Origin: Bacteriovoracaceae bacterium
GTDB taxonomy: Bacteria; Bdellovibrionota; Bacteriovoracia; Bacteriovoracales; Bacteriovoracaceae
Direction of reading: 5' to 3'
Length of the DNA: 64,000 nt
NCBI GenBank assembly: GCA_013141065.1
Contig: JABFRR010000008.1
Span: forward strand, 563,464-627,463
Made by a program: the position numbers and the translations under genes. Under the pieces are notes generated by a model. That model was not told the origin of the DNA, did not search any database, and saw only the letters and a program-made list of their open reading frames with translations. Of the stretch, positions 36,623 to 45,997 are shown in pieces (the stretch's first letter is position 1; each line of letters starts with the position of its first letter).

Positions 36623-37623
36623 TTACTTTTTATACTGCCTCTCTTCGACAATAACATTATAACAAATTCTCGATAAACGATGTGCTAATGCTACTGTCGC
36701 CTTATTCATTCCTCTTTTATTTTTTAATTTGAATGCCCATCGACGAATCGGCTCTTGGCTATTTTCATTGGAGAAAATCAATATCGATCTCGCTCCATGA
36801 ATTAAATATTTTCTGGCCAAATCTTGCCCGGCCTTCGTAATAGCGCCTCTTCGAACTTTGTCTCCTGATGAACTTTCACTTGGAACTAATCCTAAATAAC
36901 TTGCAAAAGATTTTGCATTGGGAAATCTGCTAAAATCATCGCCAATAGCAAGGAGTGCCGCTGTCGTCATAAGCCCAACTCCAGGAATACTTTGTAAATA
37001 AACGGCACGTGGGTCTCCCGCAAGAAGAATTTTTAAACTCTCTTCAACATCCTTTTCTTTGGCCGCTAATCTTCTTGATTCAAAAACCATATCGGTTAAT
37101 TTTTGTTTCAAAATATCAAAGTCAAGCTGCTCTAATTTACCAGCTATTTCATCCCAAAATTTTCCGCACCTGCATTTATTGTTATTCCATATTCTCTCAA
37201 AATCCCGCGAGTATGATTTGTGGCGCTAACTCTTGATTGAACATATTGCTCTCTAATCCGAAGTAGCGATTTTAATCTTCGAGCGCCAATGCCTTTGTGA
37301 TAAACCTCTGGAATAAAATTAACTTTTAAGCACTCTGCGAGTGCCTCAGCGTCTTTTATATCGGTTTTCTTTCCACCGATACCAATGCCTCGAAATTTAT
37401 TTGGATTGATTATTTTGACATTGATCCCAGCTGTTTTTAATTGATCGACAACATGATTTACTCCACAACTTGCCTCAATTCCAACAAGCAAATTTTTACG
37501 ATTAACCAATTCTTTTACTAGGTTTTCAGAAAGAACGGTTTTTACATCTTTTTTTCCATCAGGAAAAATAAAACAAATTGTTGAAGTTCTTTTATGATAA
37601 TCAATTCCGGTGTAAACTAACAT
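36623..37623 (-). pseudogene. IS110-family transposase, split by one frameshift
   Basis: The N-terminal frame (37144-37623) carries the DEDD/RuvC-like part: YTGIDYHKRTST, IEASCGVNHVV and TDIKDAEALAECL. The C-terminal frame (36623-37111) carries the Tnp_IS110 C-terminal domain: IPGVGLMTTAALLAIGD and SYLGLVPSESSSGDK. The first frame runs AGAENF then stops shortly after; adding one T to the TTTT run in GAAAATTTTGGGATG makes the two halves one continuous frame of about 333 residues. So the gene is one base away from intact. This could be true inactivation or a base-calling error. Confidence 0.85.
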
Positions 37624-37723
37624 TGGCCCTCCCTAGGCATTGTAGGAGATTATTCTCGCTACGCTTTTTTATAGTTTTATAGAAAACTATTTGGGATCAA
37701 CTCCCGTTCGCCTAGGGTAAAAA

Positions 37724-37739
37724 GGGCCATTTCACCATA
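37724..37739 (-). repeat. Right subterminal inverted repeat of the IS110-type element
   Basis: GGGCCATTTCACCATA pairs exactly with 35996-36011. It is 6 bases inside the junction with the right 304-bp repeat; TTCCAG occurs at both junctions. Confidence 0.9.
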
Positions 37740-37745
37740 CTTCCA

Positions 37746-38049
37746 GGATCGATTCACTTAATAATTAAGTTTATTGGTTCAATTTAAACTCAAGAATTGA
37801 TCTGAATACTTGACCAAAAGAATTATTGGCAAAAAAAAACCGCCTACATGAGGCGGTTTTTGTGATTTTAAAGATATTTTTTGAAAACTAAAACTCATCT
37901 GAATCGTATTCGCTGATTGGAGCATGCTTAATTTTTCCAGCTGCAATCTCTCTAAGTGCAGTGACGACCTCTTTGTTTTTTGACTTTACGAGAGGCTCAG
38001 CACCTTCTCTGAGTTGCTTGACTCTCTTAGTAGCAAGGTGAACAAGTTC
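37746..38049. repeat. 304-bp direct repeat, right copy (part of intact rpoZ)
   Basis: Identical by eye to 35688-35991. This copy continues into the rest of rpoZ and is therefore the functional one. Confidence 0.93.
37831..37861 (-). terminator. rpoZ terminator
   Basis: A 7-bp G+C core stem (ACCGCCT / AGGCGGT, extended by A:T pairs) with a 5-nt loop, ending in nine T on the minus strand, 27 bases after the rpoZ stop. Confidence 0.9.
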
Positions 38050-38100
38050 ATACCTGTTTTCGACTTTTTCTAAGCAATCTTCAATTGTAATTCTTGCCAT
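37888..38100 (-). CDS. rpoZ: RNA polymerase omega subunit
   Basis: Omega stabilises the beta' subunit. The 70-aa product has the family opening [23 protein letters not shown] and the ATKRVKQL helix. The track starts 14 codons earlier at 38142, but ATG 38100 follows AGGGGAT at the right distance and matches the family start. The last 162 bases, with the terminator, are duplicated on the far side of the IS element; this copy is complete. Confidence 0.93.
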   Translation of the reverse strand: MARITIEDCLEKVENRYELVHLATKRVKQLREGAEPLVKSKNKEVVTALREIAAGKIKHAPISEYDSDEF

Positions 38101-38202
38101 GGATGATCCCCTGATGCTCTTAATAAAGGAGCTAAAATACATTTACGAACTTTAGGTTATAGTCAAAAAGAAGATTTTTGTCAAAATTCAATCAATCAAA
38201 TT

Positions 38203-40032
38203 TTAGCTTTCGAGTCTTTCATACAAAGCGTCAATCTCTTTGTCGTATATTTTGAGTATAACTTTTTTCTTCAGCTTCAAAGAGGGGGTAATTTGGCCAT
38301 TTTCAACGGTAAAATCATTCGCTGCAATAAAAAACCCTTTTATTGACTCAAAGCTAGCAAGATCTTCATTCACACTTTGTATTTCCTTTTCCACAATATC
38401 AAAAACTTTTCTATTTTTTGAAAGCTCCTCATAATCAGGACTACCGCTGATACCTAATTCTTCAAGCTCGTCCATAAATGCGTCACGGTCTAGGCTAATA
38501 ATGGCAATTAAAAACTTTCTTTTATCACCGACGATCATTGCATTGGAAATATGTTTTTTTAATTTTAATAAGTTTTCTATTTTTTGAGGAGCGACGTTTT
38601 TACCCGCACTTGTAATAATAATATCTTTTTTTCTATCGGTTATTTTTATATATCCATCTGTCGTTAATTCGCCAATGTCTCCAGTTAAAAACCATCCGTC
38701 TTTAAAAGCCTCTTTTGTTGCCACATCATTCTTATAATATGAAGAAAAGAGTGCTTCTGTTTTAAGCATAATCTCTCCATCTTCGGCAAATTTAATTTGA
38801 ACGTCTCCTAAAGGTAAGCCAATAGCTCCAGGAATTTGCCTGACAGGTGGATTTAATACACACGGAGCAACTGTTTCGGTGAGCCCGTACCCCTCTAAAA
38901 TTGTTAAATTTGCATTTTGTAAAAAGGTCATTATTTCAGGGGACAGAGGTGCTCCACCTGAAACAAGAAAACGAATCTTTCCACCAAAACGATTGTAAAT
39001 TTTTTCAAAGACGATCTTATAAGCAAGATTTTTTTGAAGAATTTCTAAGGTGCTAGGTGATTTGTCATGATTAATTTTATCAAAGTATTTTTTTGAAGCA
39101 TCAAGTGCCCATTCAAATACAACTTTTTTTAATTCAGATTCCTTTTGTATGTTTTCTAAGATTTTAGAATAAACCTTTTCAAATATTCTAGGTACAGCCA
39201 ATAAGACAGTAGGTTTTGCAATTTGCATATTGTCGACCACTTTATCAATTGATTCTGCAAACACACACTCAAGTTCAAAAATTAAGTTCAACATAGAATC
39301 ACATCGACCAAAAACATGCGACAAAGGAAGGAAAGTAAGAGTTCTGTCGCTAGGAAGTATGTTTGTCTTAAGTGATGCATGTACATTTTTCAACATAGCT
39401 ACAAAGGCTTTTTGGGTAATGACTGCACCTTTTGGGTCACCTGTTGTTCCAGATGTATAAATGATTGAAGCGATATCTAATGGATCACTCGATTCAACGG
39501 TGTCATGAAAAACTGAAGGTGAATTATTCATTTCTTCAACTCCATTGTTAACAAAATCTTGATAACTTAAAAAAATAATATTTTTTGAAAGTTTTCTTTG
39601 TGAATCTTCTGATATCTCTTTGAGACTTATTATATATTTCAAGTGAGTTAATTTATCCTGAATTTCTAAGATTTTTTGAAATTGAGCTTCTTGCTCTAAA
39701 AGCAAAATTTTAGTTTCACTATGATTGAGGATGTATTCAACTTCATGTGAAAGATAAGTTGGATAAATGGGAGTGACGACTGCTCGAGCACAAATTGAGG
39801 CTAAATCAAAAAAATGCCACTCTTTACTTGTTTGGGCGAGGATGGCTACTCGATCTTGCGCTTGAATATTAAGTTTCACGAGTCCATAAAAATAATTTTT
39901 TACCTTACTTAGGTATTCCTCATTATTGATAAATAACAATTCACCATGATCAATCCAACCGATCGCTTTACGATTAGGTGATTTCGAGACTTTTCTTACA
40001 AACAATTTAGAAAGTGTTGATTCGTTTATCAT
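38203..40032 (-). CDS. AMP-forming long-chain acyl-CoA synthetase
   Basis: This 609-aa adenylate-forming enzyme activates fatty acids to acyl-CoA via acyl-AMP. Motifs are the P-loop-like YTSGTTGDPKGAV, ILEGYGLTETVAP, LTGDIGELTTDGYIKITDRKKD and the C-terminal Lys region. The layout is that of the bacterial FadD15/ACSL-like group. The track start (40107) adds 25 residues of atypical sequence; ATG 40032 (MINESTLSKLF) matches the family better. It is divergent from the small genes at 40140 and 40426. Confidence 0.88.
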   Translation of the reverse strand: MINESTLSKLFVRKVSKSPNRKAIGWIDHGELLFINNEEYLSKVKNYFYGLVKLNIQAQDRVAILAQTSKEWHFFDLASICARAVVTPIYPTYLSHEVEYILNHSETKILLLEQEAQFQKILEIQDKLTHLKYIISLKEISEDSQRKLSKNIIFLSYQDFVNNGVEEMNNSPSVFHDTVESSDPLDIASIIYTSGTTGDPKGAVITQKAFVAMLKNVHASLKTNILPSDRTLTFLPLSHVFGRCDSMLNLIFELECVFAESIDKVVDNMQIAKPTVLLAVPRIFEKVYSKILENIQKESELKKVVFEWALDASKKYFDKINHDKSPSTLEILQKNLAYKIVFEKIYNRFGGKIRFLVSGGAPLSPEIMTFLQNANLTILEGYGLTETVAPCVLNPPVRQIPGAIGLPLGDVQIKFAEDGEIMLKTEALFSSYYKNDVATKEAFKDGWFLTGDIGELTTDGYIKITDRKKDIIITSAGKNVAPQKIENLLKLKKHISNAMIVGDKRKFLIAIISLDRDAFMDELEELGISGSPDYEELSKNRKVFDIVEKEIQSVNEDLASFESIKGFFIAANDFTVENGQITPSLKLKKKVILKIYDKEIDALYERLES

Positions 40033-40139
40033 AATTTGACCCAGCAATAAAAAATACTGATTAAATTTCAGTACTTTAAGTAGAAAACATTTAATCACTA
40101 ATTGCAATACGTATGTCTTACATATTAGGAGAGTTATCT

Positions 40140-40388
40140 ATGCAAGAATTAGTTCTAATTTTAAGTCGATGCAAAGCTCTTAGGCAAAGTCACAAAACAC
40201 AAAAGAAATTTTATCGTTTTCATTTTAAAGGGTTTTATAGTGGACTAAAAATCAAGGAAATATGGATTCATTCCGGCGAAGAAATTCAGTTAGAAATTGG
40301 AGAAGACTATTTAATTTGGGTTAAACCCAATTTAATCAAAGATGCAGTATTAGATGTGAGATTAATAAAATTTAAAAAGATTACCTAA
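40140..40388 (+). CDS. Small uncharacterised protein
   Basis: The 82-aa product (from MQELVLILSRCKAL) is basic and beta-rich, with a hydrophobic core pattern in the second half (EIQLEIGEDYLIWVKPN), possibly a small beta-barrel. I do not recognise it. ATG 40140 has a good SD (TAGGAGAG) at the right distance; the track's start at 40113 does not. It precedes the DHp-like small gene by 37 bp, perhaps as one unit. Confidence 0.6.
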   Translation: MQELVLILSRCKALRQSHKTQKKFYRFHFKGFYSGLKIKEIWIHSGEEIQLEIGEDYLIWVKPNLIKDAVLDVRLIKFKKIT

Positions 40389-40425
40389 ACAGGATTTATG
40401 CTACAATGTGCTCTGGAGGTTTGAA

Positions 40426-40659
40426 ATGAGTGAAGAAGAACTTAAAACATTGGCACTTGAAGAGCGAACATTTTTGCATGACATGTCAAATCACATTGTA
40501 GTTGCCCATGGTATGGCCACATTTGCCTTAAAGGTTATAAAGACGAATCCTAATGTTGATGTCAAAGAAGTGGAAAGACTCGAAAAATCAATAAGTGCGA
40601 TTAATAAAATGACAGAACTCATACAAGAGCGAAGACTACTTTTACATGAGCGTTCTTAA
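40426..40659 (+). CDS. Small helical protein with a histidine-kinase-like H-box
   Basis: The 77-aa product is almost entirely helical and contains FLHDMSNHIVVAHGM, close to the H-box pattern (His, acidic, x, x, Asn) of histidine-kinase dimerisation/phosphotransfer domains, followed by a second helix with heptad spacing. There is no ATPase domain. ATG 40426 follows a strong SD (CTGGAGG); the track start at 40408 is upstream of that SD. It converges with the next minus-strand gene (4-bp gap). Phosphotransfer function is inference. Confidence 0.5.
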   Translation: MSEEELKTLALEERTFLHDMSNHIVVAHGMATFALKVIKTNPNVDVKEVERLEKSISAINKMTELIQERRLLLHERS

Positions 40660-40663
40660 TCTT

Positions 40664-41068
40664 TTATCTAACTTTAACTGTAACGATATCGCCAATCATC
40701 ATTTTACCAATTTCAAAAACAGGAGTGTCTTCTCCTTCTTCGAGTTTGTTTAAAACTCCAATGGCTGAAGATTCCTCGGCATGAAGAACTTTAACTTCGC
40801 CAATTTTAATTCGGTGATTAAAGCGTTTCTTACTTTCATAGGGGTCAAGGACAGAAACGACTCTGTAGACATCTAAGACACTTCCAGGTTTTACACCTTG
40901 ATTTTTCCCCATATCAACGTAGAAGTTCTTTTTAATGATTTCATCTTTATTTCCCATGGGAATATCTTGAGCAATGCTGTAAATGACATAGTCTTTAGCA
41001 ATGGCCATAGTGGCCGTAAAGGTAAGAGCAATCATAAAGAGTACTGGTAATTCAAAAAATTTTCTCAT
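40664..41068 (-). CDS. Periplasmic protein with FlgT-C-like domain
   Basis: The 134-aa product has a signal peptide (MRKFFELPVLFMIALTFTATMAIA) and a small beta domain with the pattern FYVDMGKNQGVKPGSVLDVYR followed by IKIGEVKVLHAEESSAIGVL, as seen in FlgT C-terminal-like domains found in many secreted proteins. ATG 41068 is preferred to the GTG at 41080. It is alone on the minus strand, 136 bp after the end of the peptide-binding gene. Its function is not known. Confidence 0.55.
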   Translation of the reverse strand: MRKFFELPVLFMIALTFTATMAIAKDYVIYSIAQDIPMGNKDEIIKKNFYVDMGKNQGVKPGSVLDVYRVVSVLDPYESKKRFNHRIKIGEVKVLHAEESSAIGVLNKLEEGEDTPVFEIGKMMIGDIVTVKVR

Positions 41069-41216
41069 GTTAAATCTCACGCTTATTCAAAGTGCAGTCT
41101 TTGAATCTTAATGAGACTATCGGTGAAATGATTTCTTAAAATAAATAGATCAAGCTTGCGCGGAGAGAAGGGGAAATTATTTCCTCCTTGAAAACTCCAT
41201 TAACTATCTAAGTTAC

Positions 41217-42944
41217 TTATTTTACTTTAATGTACTTTGGATAACTCCAGATGAGATCCGAGGGCCTATAGTTTTTTACATAGTCGTGGTACAAAATAAA
41301 ATTCCTAGAATAGTACTGCATAATCCATGGCAGATCTTCATTCACGATTGCTTCCATTTTAATAATCAGCCCCTTTTTTTCTTCCCCATCAGGAAGCTTG
41401 CTGATTTTTTCATACATGGCATCCAGTTTAGCATTGGAATAAAAAGATGCGTTGGGGCCGGGAGGGTGATTAGTTGAAATGAGAAGTTGAAAAATATTCT
41501 CAGCATCTGGATAATCCAGTGTCCATCCATCTTGGAAAAATTGCAGATGTCCAGTACGAGACTTTTCAAGATACTGCCTAAAATTATTTTGGACAATTTT
41601 AATTTTTATTCCAATTTGAGCGAGTTGGGCTTTAAAATACTCAGCTTGCTGGTAATTAATTTTAGACTCAGCTCTTGTATCATATATTATTTCGGGTAAA
41701 TTTTTTCCACCAGGATATCCGGCTTTAGCTAAAAATTCTTTGGCTTTTTCTAAGTTATATTCATACGGCAAGGTCATGGAAGGATCGTATCCAAATACAC
41801 CCGGAGGCAGTATTGAATTGGCCTGTTGGCCGGTATTATTAGTGAACGACATGATATATTTATTCATATCAACTGCGTGAGCGATAGCCTTTCTCAGATT
41901 AAGATTCTTTCCCAGCAAAGGATCTCTAGCATTAAATGCTAGCCACCAATAGGTGAGTGTCGGCAGAGTTTGAAGTCTGATATCTCTCGCTCGTATTTCC
42001 TCTCTAAGGTTTCCCACATCATCAAAAACTTGAGAATAAAACTCTTGTGGTAGAACAATAATATCTAATTTATTTTTATTAAATAAATCCCATCTTGTAT
42101 TGTTATCATTAATGACTAAAAAATTAATAGTTTCCAAGAAAGGAATTTTCTCACCACTATCTTTTAAGAGACCTCTGCTGTTAGTGAATCGATCACCCTC
42201 GGAAGGATAAAAACTTTCGTGAAAGTGAGTGAATTTAGTAAGAGTGATTTCTTTAGCGGGTTCCATTTTAGTCAAATAAAAAGGGCCGGTACCAATGGGA
42301 TTTTTACTTAAGTCATTTTTATCATGCTCAATAACTTCCAGGGGGACAGGAGAGACAAAACTCATAGAGAGCTTATAGATAAATTGTGGCGAAGGTCTAA
42401 TGAGGTCAATTGCCAAAGTGTGCTCATCAATAGCTTTGATTCCAGAGATTTCTGTTTTTTTAAACTTGTCAAAATCATTACCAACAGTCTTCTTGAAATC
42501 ATTTACACCAACAATGACATCGTCAACTATCCACCATCCAGTGGAATTTAAAGGTGCGTACGATAACCTTTTAAACTGGGTAATAAAGTCTTGTGCTCTA
42601 ACTGTTCTAGCTTGACCCTTAAAGGAAGGGTGATCATGGTAGCGAATATTTTTTTTAATTTTTATAACATATCGTTTTCCATTATTTTCAATCGACGGCA
42701 TGCCATCTGCTAAAAGAGGTTTTAACTCATAAGGACGATTGAGGTAATGATATTCATAGAGCTGCTCACATATATTATAAATGACCATGCCTGAAACATT
42801 GTCATAAGAATTTACTGGGTCCAGTGTTGAGATTTCACTTGTGAGAGCTAAGTTAATAGATTTATCAGTCTTCTCATTGTTTTTTTTAGAACAACTGGAA
42901 AAACTTATAAATACGATAAAGAGAATAAGAATTTTTTGAATCAT
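41217..42944 (-). CDS. Peptide ABC transporter substrate-binding lipoprotein (SBP family 5)
   Basis: The 575-aa protein has a lipoprotein signal (ILFIVFISFSSC, Cys about residue 18) and the family-5 binding-protein fold: LTSEISTLDPVNSYD at the start, IRYHDHPSF and the characteristic C-terminal half with WLAFNARDPLLGKNLNLRKAIAHAVD. It binds oligopeptides in OppA-like systems. No permease or ATPase genes are nearby; instead it starts two bases after the alaS stop, an unusual pairing that suggests co-transcription with alaS. Confidence 0.88.
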   Translation of the reverse strand: MIQKILILFIVFISFSSCSKKNNEKTDKSINLALTSEISTLDPVNSYDNVSGMVIYNICEQLYEYHYLNRPYELKPLLADGMPSIENNGKRYVIKIKKNIRYHDHPSFKGQARTVRAQDFITQFKRLSYAPLNSTGWWIVDDVIVGVNDFKKTVGNDFDKFKKTEISGIKAIDEHTLAIDLIRPSPQFIYKLSMSFVSPVPLEVIEHDKNDLSKNPIGTGPFYLTKMEPAKEITLTKFTHFHESFYPSEGDRFTNSRGLLKDSGEKIPFLETINFLVINDNNTRWDLFNKNKLDIIVLPQEFYSQVFDDVGNLREEIRARDIRLQTLPTLTYWWLAFNARDPLLGKNLNLRKAIAHAVDMNKYIMSFTNNTGQQANSILPPGVFGYDPSMTLPYEYNLEKAKEFLAKAGYPGGKNLPEIIYDTRAESKINYQQAEYFKAQLAQIGIKIKIVQNNFRQYLEKSRTGHLQFFQDGWTLDYPDAENIFQLLISTNHPPGPNASFYSNAKLDAMYEKISKLPDGEEKKGLIIKMEAIVNEDLPWIMQYYSRNFILYHDYVKNYRPSDLIWSYPKYIKVK

Positions 42945-42946
42945 TT

Positions 42947-45571
42947 TTAACCCAACTTAGCTTTCATTACGGTTTTTGCTTGAAGTGCAATTTTTCCAAT
43001 GAGTGCGGCTTCACCAGATCCCTGTGCCATGTCAGGTTTACCTCCACCTCTACCATTGATGACCGGAAGAATATCTTTTAAGGCATCGCCAGCATTTAAT
43101 TTAGATGCACCTTTTGATGACCTCACTAGTACTGATGCTTTATCACCGTTTAGGTTATACAAAACAACGGCTCCATTTTGAAATTTACTAATAAATAAAT
43201 CGGAGAGTTTACGAAGATCAGAATCAGGACTTGCTTCGATAATGGCATAATCGATCCCACCAAGATTCTCAACGTTATTAAAGAGATCTTTTGATTCATT
43301 TAGTTGAATTTTATCTTTCAAGCTTTCAATTTCTTTTTGTTTCTCTTTTAGGTCCTTGATGAGATTTTCAAGTTTTACTAAAGCGCGTTCTTCTTTATCC
43401 ATAAATAGACTTTCGACTTTTTTGAGTAGCTGTGATCTATGAGATAAATGATGTATGGCCGTTTCAGATGTCGTTGCTTCAATTCTTCTTACCCCTGTAG
43501 CAAGAGAGGATTCACTAAGAACTGTTATGAGTCCAATATCTGATGTGTTGTGAACGTGAACACCACCACATAATTCAGTTGAAAAATCTCCCATTGATAA
43601 CACCCGAACGATGTTGCCATATTTTTCGCCAAATAGTGCCATGGCCCCTTTTTTCTGAGCTTCTTCCATGTTCATAATATTAGCTTCAACTCTATGAGCT
43701 TTACTAATTTCTTGATTGACTAAGTCTTCAACTTTTTCAATTTCTTCTTTGGTCATTGCTTGAAGATGAGTAAAGTCAAAACGCAATTTATCAGCACTCA
43801 CAATCGAGCCTGCTTGTTTAACGTGAGGCCCTAAAACTTTAATAAGTGCTGCTTGCAAAAGATGTGTTGCTGAGTGGTTTCTCATAATGAGTTTTCTGCT
43901 TTTGCTATCAACACTCAATGTATAAGACTTACCAACTTCTAAAGCATCAGCATCATTTGAAAAATGTACATGAAGACTATCGACTGGCTTTTGTGTATCA
44001 CTTATATTCGCCAGAGTGTTTTTTCCTAATTTTACAACACCAATATCTCCAACTTGACCTCCAGATTCTCCATAAAAAGATGTTTTATCAAAGATAAGTC
44101 CTTTTATTTCTCCCATATCTATAATTTCTAAAAGTTTTGCTTCGACTTCTAAATGTTCATATCCAACAAAATTAGAGGCACCATATTTTTCTTTTACAGT
44201 ATGAAAAATTTTATCAGAGTTATCAAAAGCTCCTTTCCAAGATTTTTTAGATAACTCTTTTTGTTCTTTCATCGCTTTATCAAAATTCTCATGATCAAGT
44301 TTAAGTCCATGATCAATGAGATACATTTCGGTCAGGTCTACAGGGAAGCCATAAGTATCGTAGAGCTTGAAAGCGGCTTTACCAGAAAATACTTTATTGG
44401 TGACTTCTTTAGAAAGAGCGTCGGTTAAAAATTTTAATCCGTTTTCTAAGGTTTCTCTAAACTTTTTTTCTTCAAGTTCTAAAAGTTTGACTGCTAATTC
44501 TGCATTGGCAGCATTTTGTGGATATTCCTGGCCCAAGGATTCAAAGACTGCCGGAACAAGTTTGTAAAATGAAAGTTCTTTTACACCAAGTTCGTTTAAA
44601 TACTTTATTGCTCTTCTTATAATTCTTCTTAAAACGTATCCACGTCCTTCATTTGAAGGAATTGCTCCGTCTGTAATGAGCATTGTGGCAGATCTAATAT
44701 GATCAGCTACAACTCTGAAAGCGGCTTTAGTTTTTTCGTCTTTTCCGTAAGGATCATATTTTTTACCAGAGATATCTTCAATTTTTTTCATTATTGGAAA
44801 AAAGATATCGGTATTGTAATTGTTATAACAACCCTGAAGAGCTGCCGTGACTCTTTCAAGACCGGCACCAGTATCAATCGAAGGTTTTGGTAAACTGAAT
44901 TTTCCTTCAGGTGTTTTTTCAAACTGCATGAAAACTAAATTCCAAATTTCAACATAGCGCTTTTCATCTTCCAATAAATCAAGAGGATCGACGCGAACTA
45001 AGTCATGATCAGTATACTCTTCACCATGGTCAAAAAAGATTTCTGAAGAGGGTCCACACGGGCCGAATTCTCCCATCTCCCAAAAATTGTCTTTATCACC
45101 TTTATTGAAAATCTTTTCGTTTGGTAGACCTGCTACTTTCATCCATAGCTTTCGTGCTTCATCATCTGAATAGTGAACAGTGACATAAAGTTTTTCAGGC
45201 GGGATCTTTAGTTCAACTGTTAAAAATTCCCAAGCAAATCTAATGGCCTCTTCTTTGAAATAATCACCAAATGAAAAATTCCCTAGCATTTCAAAAAATG
45301 TATGGTGGCGAGCAGTATGTCCGACATTTTCTAAGTCATTATGTTTTCCACCGGCCCTGACGCATTTTTGAATACTCACTGCTCTTTTGTTGCTAGCTAT
45401 TGATTTGCCAGTGAAATAATCTTTAAATTGATTCATACCTGCGTTGCAAAATAAAAGAGTTTTATCGTTATGCGGGATGAGGGAGCTAGAAGCATTCTTT
45501 TCATGCTGCTTACTAATGAAGTATTGAGTAAATTTATCTCTTATTTGTTGGCCGCTAATTTTTTCAGACAT
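42947..45571 (-). CDS. alaS: Alanyl-tRNA synthetase
   Basis: AlaRS charges tRNA-Ala. The 874-aa protein has the class II catalytic core (opening GQQIRDKFTQYF, FCNAGMNQFKDYF, HHTFFEMLGNFSFGDYF), the editing domain with HSATHLLQAAL and LCGGVHVHNT, a coiled coil (about 715-760) and the C-Ala domain ending GGGKPDMAQGSG. The length is standard. It is downstream of recA-recX in the common recA-recX-alaS order, and the IS66 insertion in recX may reduce read-through into it. Confidence 0.96.
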   Translation of the reverse strand: MSEKISGQQIRDKFTQYFISKQHEKNASSSLIPHNDKTLLFCNAGMNQFKDYFTGKSIASNKRAVSIQKCVRAGGKHNDLENVGHTARHHTFFEMLGNFSFGDYFKEEAIRFAWEFLTVELKIPPEKLYVTVHYSDDEARKLWMKVAGLPNEKIFNKGDKDNFWEMGEFGPCGPSSEIFFDHGEEYTDHDLVRVDPLDLLEDEKRYVEIWNLVFMQFEKTPEGKFSLPKPSIDTGAGLERVTAALQGCYNNYNTDIFFPIMKKIEDISGKKYDPYGKDEKTKAAFRVVADHIRSATMLITDGAIPSNEGRGYVLRRIIRRAIKYLNELGVKELSFYKLVPAVFESLGQEYPQNAANAELAVKLLELEEKKFRETLENGLKFLTDALSKEVTNKVFSGKAAFKLYDTYGFPVDLTEMYLIDHGLKLDHENFDKAMKEQKELSKKSWKGAFDNSDKIFHTVKEKYGASNFVGYEHLEVEAKLLEIIDMGEIKGLIFDKTSFYGESGGQVGDIGVVKLGKNTLANISDTQKPVDSLHVHFSNDADALEVGKSYTLSVDSKSRKLIMRNHSATHLLQAALIKVLGPHVKQAGSIVSADKLRFDFTHLQAMTKEEIEKVEDLVNQEISKAHRVEANIMNMEEAQKKGAMALFGEKYGNIVRVLSMGDFSTELCGGVHVHNTSDIGLITVLSESSLATGVRRIEATTSETAIHHLSHRSQLLKKVESLFMDKEERALVKLENLIKDLKEKQKEIESLKDKIQLNESKDLFNNVENLGGIDYAIIEASPDSDLRKLSDLFISKFQNGAVVLYNLNGDKASVLVRSSKGASKLNAGDALKDILPVINGRGGGKPDMAQGSGEAALIGKIALQAKTVMKAKLG

Positions 45572-45660
45572 GGGAAATCCTATGGGAAGATGTTTGGGCT
45601 TATTGTACTTCTCCCTTTGAATTTCATCAATTTTTTTATCAATAAGATAGAGCTATGGAG

Positions 45661-45912
45661 TTAATAATCTTCTGGCATTTCACCACTGATGAGGGAATTG
45701 AGAATTTTTTTAGATTTGGAGTAGTCATGTCCTTTGGATAGGAGAAATCTTAGAACTTTGCCTTGTTCTGCAAAGTCTAATCCTGACTTTGTACCCATTT
45801 TCTTTTGGGCCAAGCGTGCGATTTGGTCTTCTTCGCTGGTACGGTGTTCTCCAAATACTTCTTCTATTTGCTCGTCTGTGACAGTCAAATGTTCTTGCTT
45901 AAGCTTTTGTCT
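45661..45912 (-). pseudogene. recX: recX, 3' part (separated by an IS66-type insertion)
   Basis: This encodes the second part of RecX (from QKLKQEHLTVTDEQIEEVF to the end GEMPEDY). Upstream of 45912 the track ORF (45661-46089) runs into IS sequence and is not RecX. Removing the IS and one copy of the 8-bp target repeat joins this piece in frame to 47669-47898 (SYVRQK|LKQEHLTV), giving a normal 157-aa RecX. As it stands the gene is disrupted. Confidence 0.9.
45905..45912. repeat. 8-bp target site duplication, left copy
   Basis: TTTTGTCT, repeated exactly at 47669-47676 on the other side of the element. Eight bases is the usual IS66 duplication. Confidence 0.9.
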
Positions 45913-45934
45913 GAATCTATTCATCCCGCTGGGG
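45913..45934 (+). repeat. Left terminal inverted repeat of the IS66-type element
   Basis: Begins GAATCTATTCAT, matching the reverse complement of the right end for 12 bases, then diverges and matches again at TGGGG. Confidence 0.85.
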
Positions 45935-45997
45935 TAATTTTTTAAATGTAAGGCCATGTTAGTTGGCCTTATGTCTTCCATATGAAAGTATTGGTGA

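Larger units (their letters stand above)
35992..37745 (-). mobile_element. IS110/IS1111-type insertion sequence between the two 304-bp repeats
   Basis: The 1754-bp segment between the repeats holds a frameshifted DEDD transposase on the minus strand, a roughly 600-bp non-coding region downstream of the transposase, and perfect 16-bp inverted repeats close to but not at the ends (35996-36011 and 37724-37739). Subterminal inverted repeats with a long non-coding region point to the IS1111 subgroup of IS110. Such elements normally make no target duplication, so the 304-bp flanking repeat is unexplained. Confidence 0.85.

Noticed and set aside
36472-36654. 60-aa plus-strand ORF in the IS110-type element
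   Set aside because: No SD, no recognisable motif, and it overlaps the stems of the candidate guide RNA and the transposase end.
36623-37623. Programmed frameshift in the IS110 transposase
   Set aside because: IS110 transposases are normally one frame, and the T4 run lacks a slippery heptamer or obvious stimulator, so a mutation or sequence error is simpler.
42324-42615. Plus-strand ORFs within the peptide-binding gene and alaS
   Set aside because: They are shadows of strongly supported minus-strand genes, with no SD and no family resemblance.
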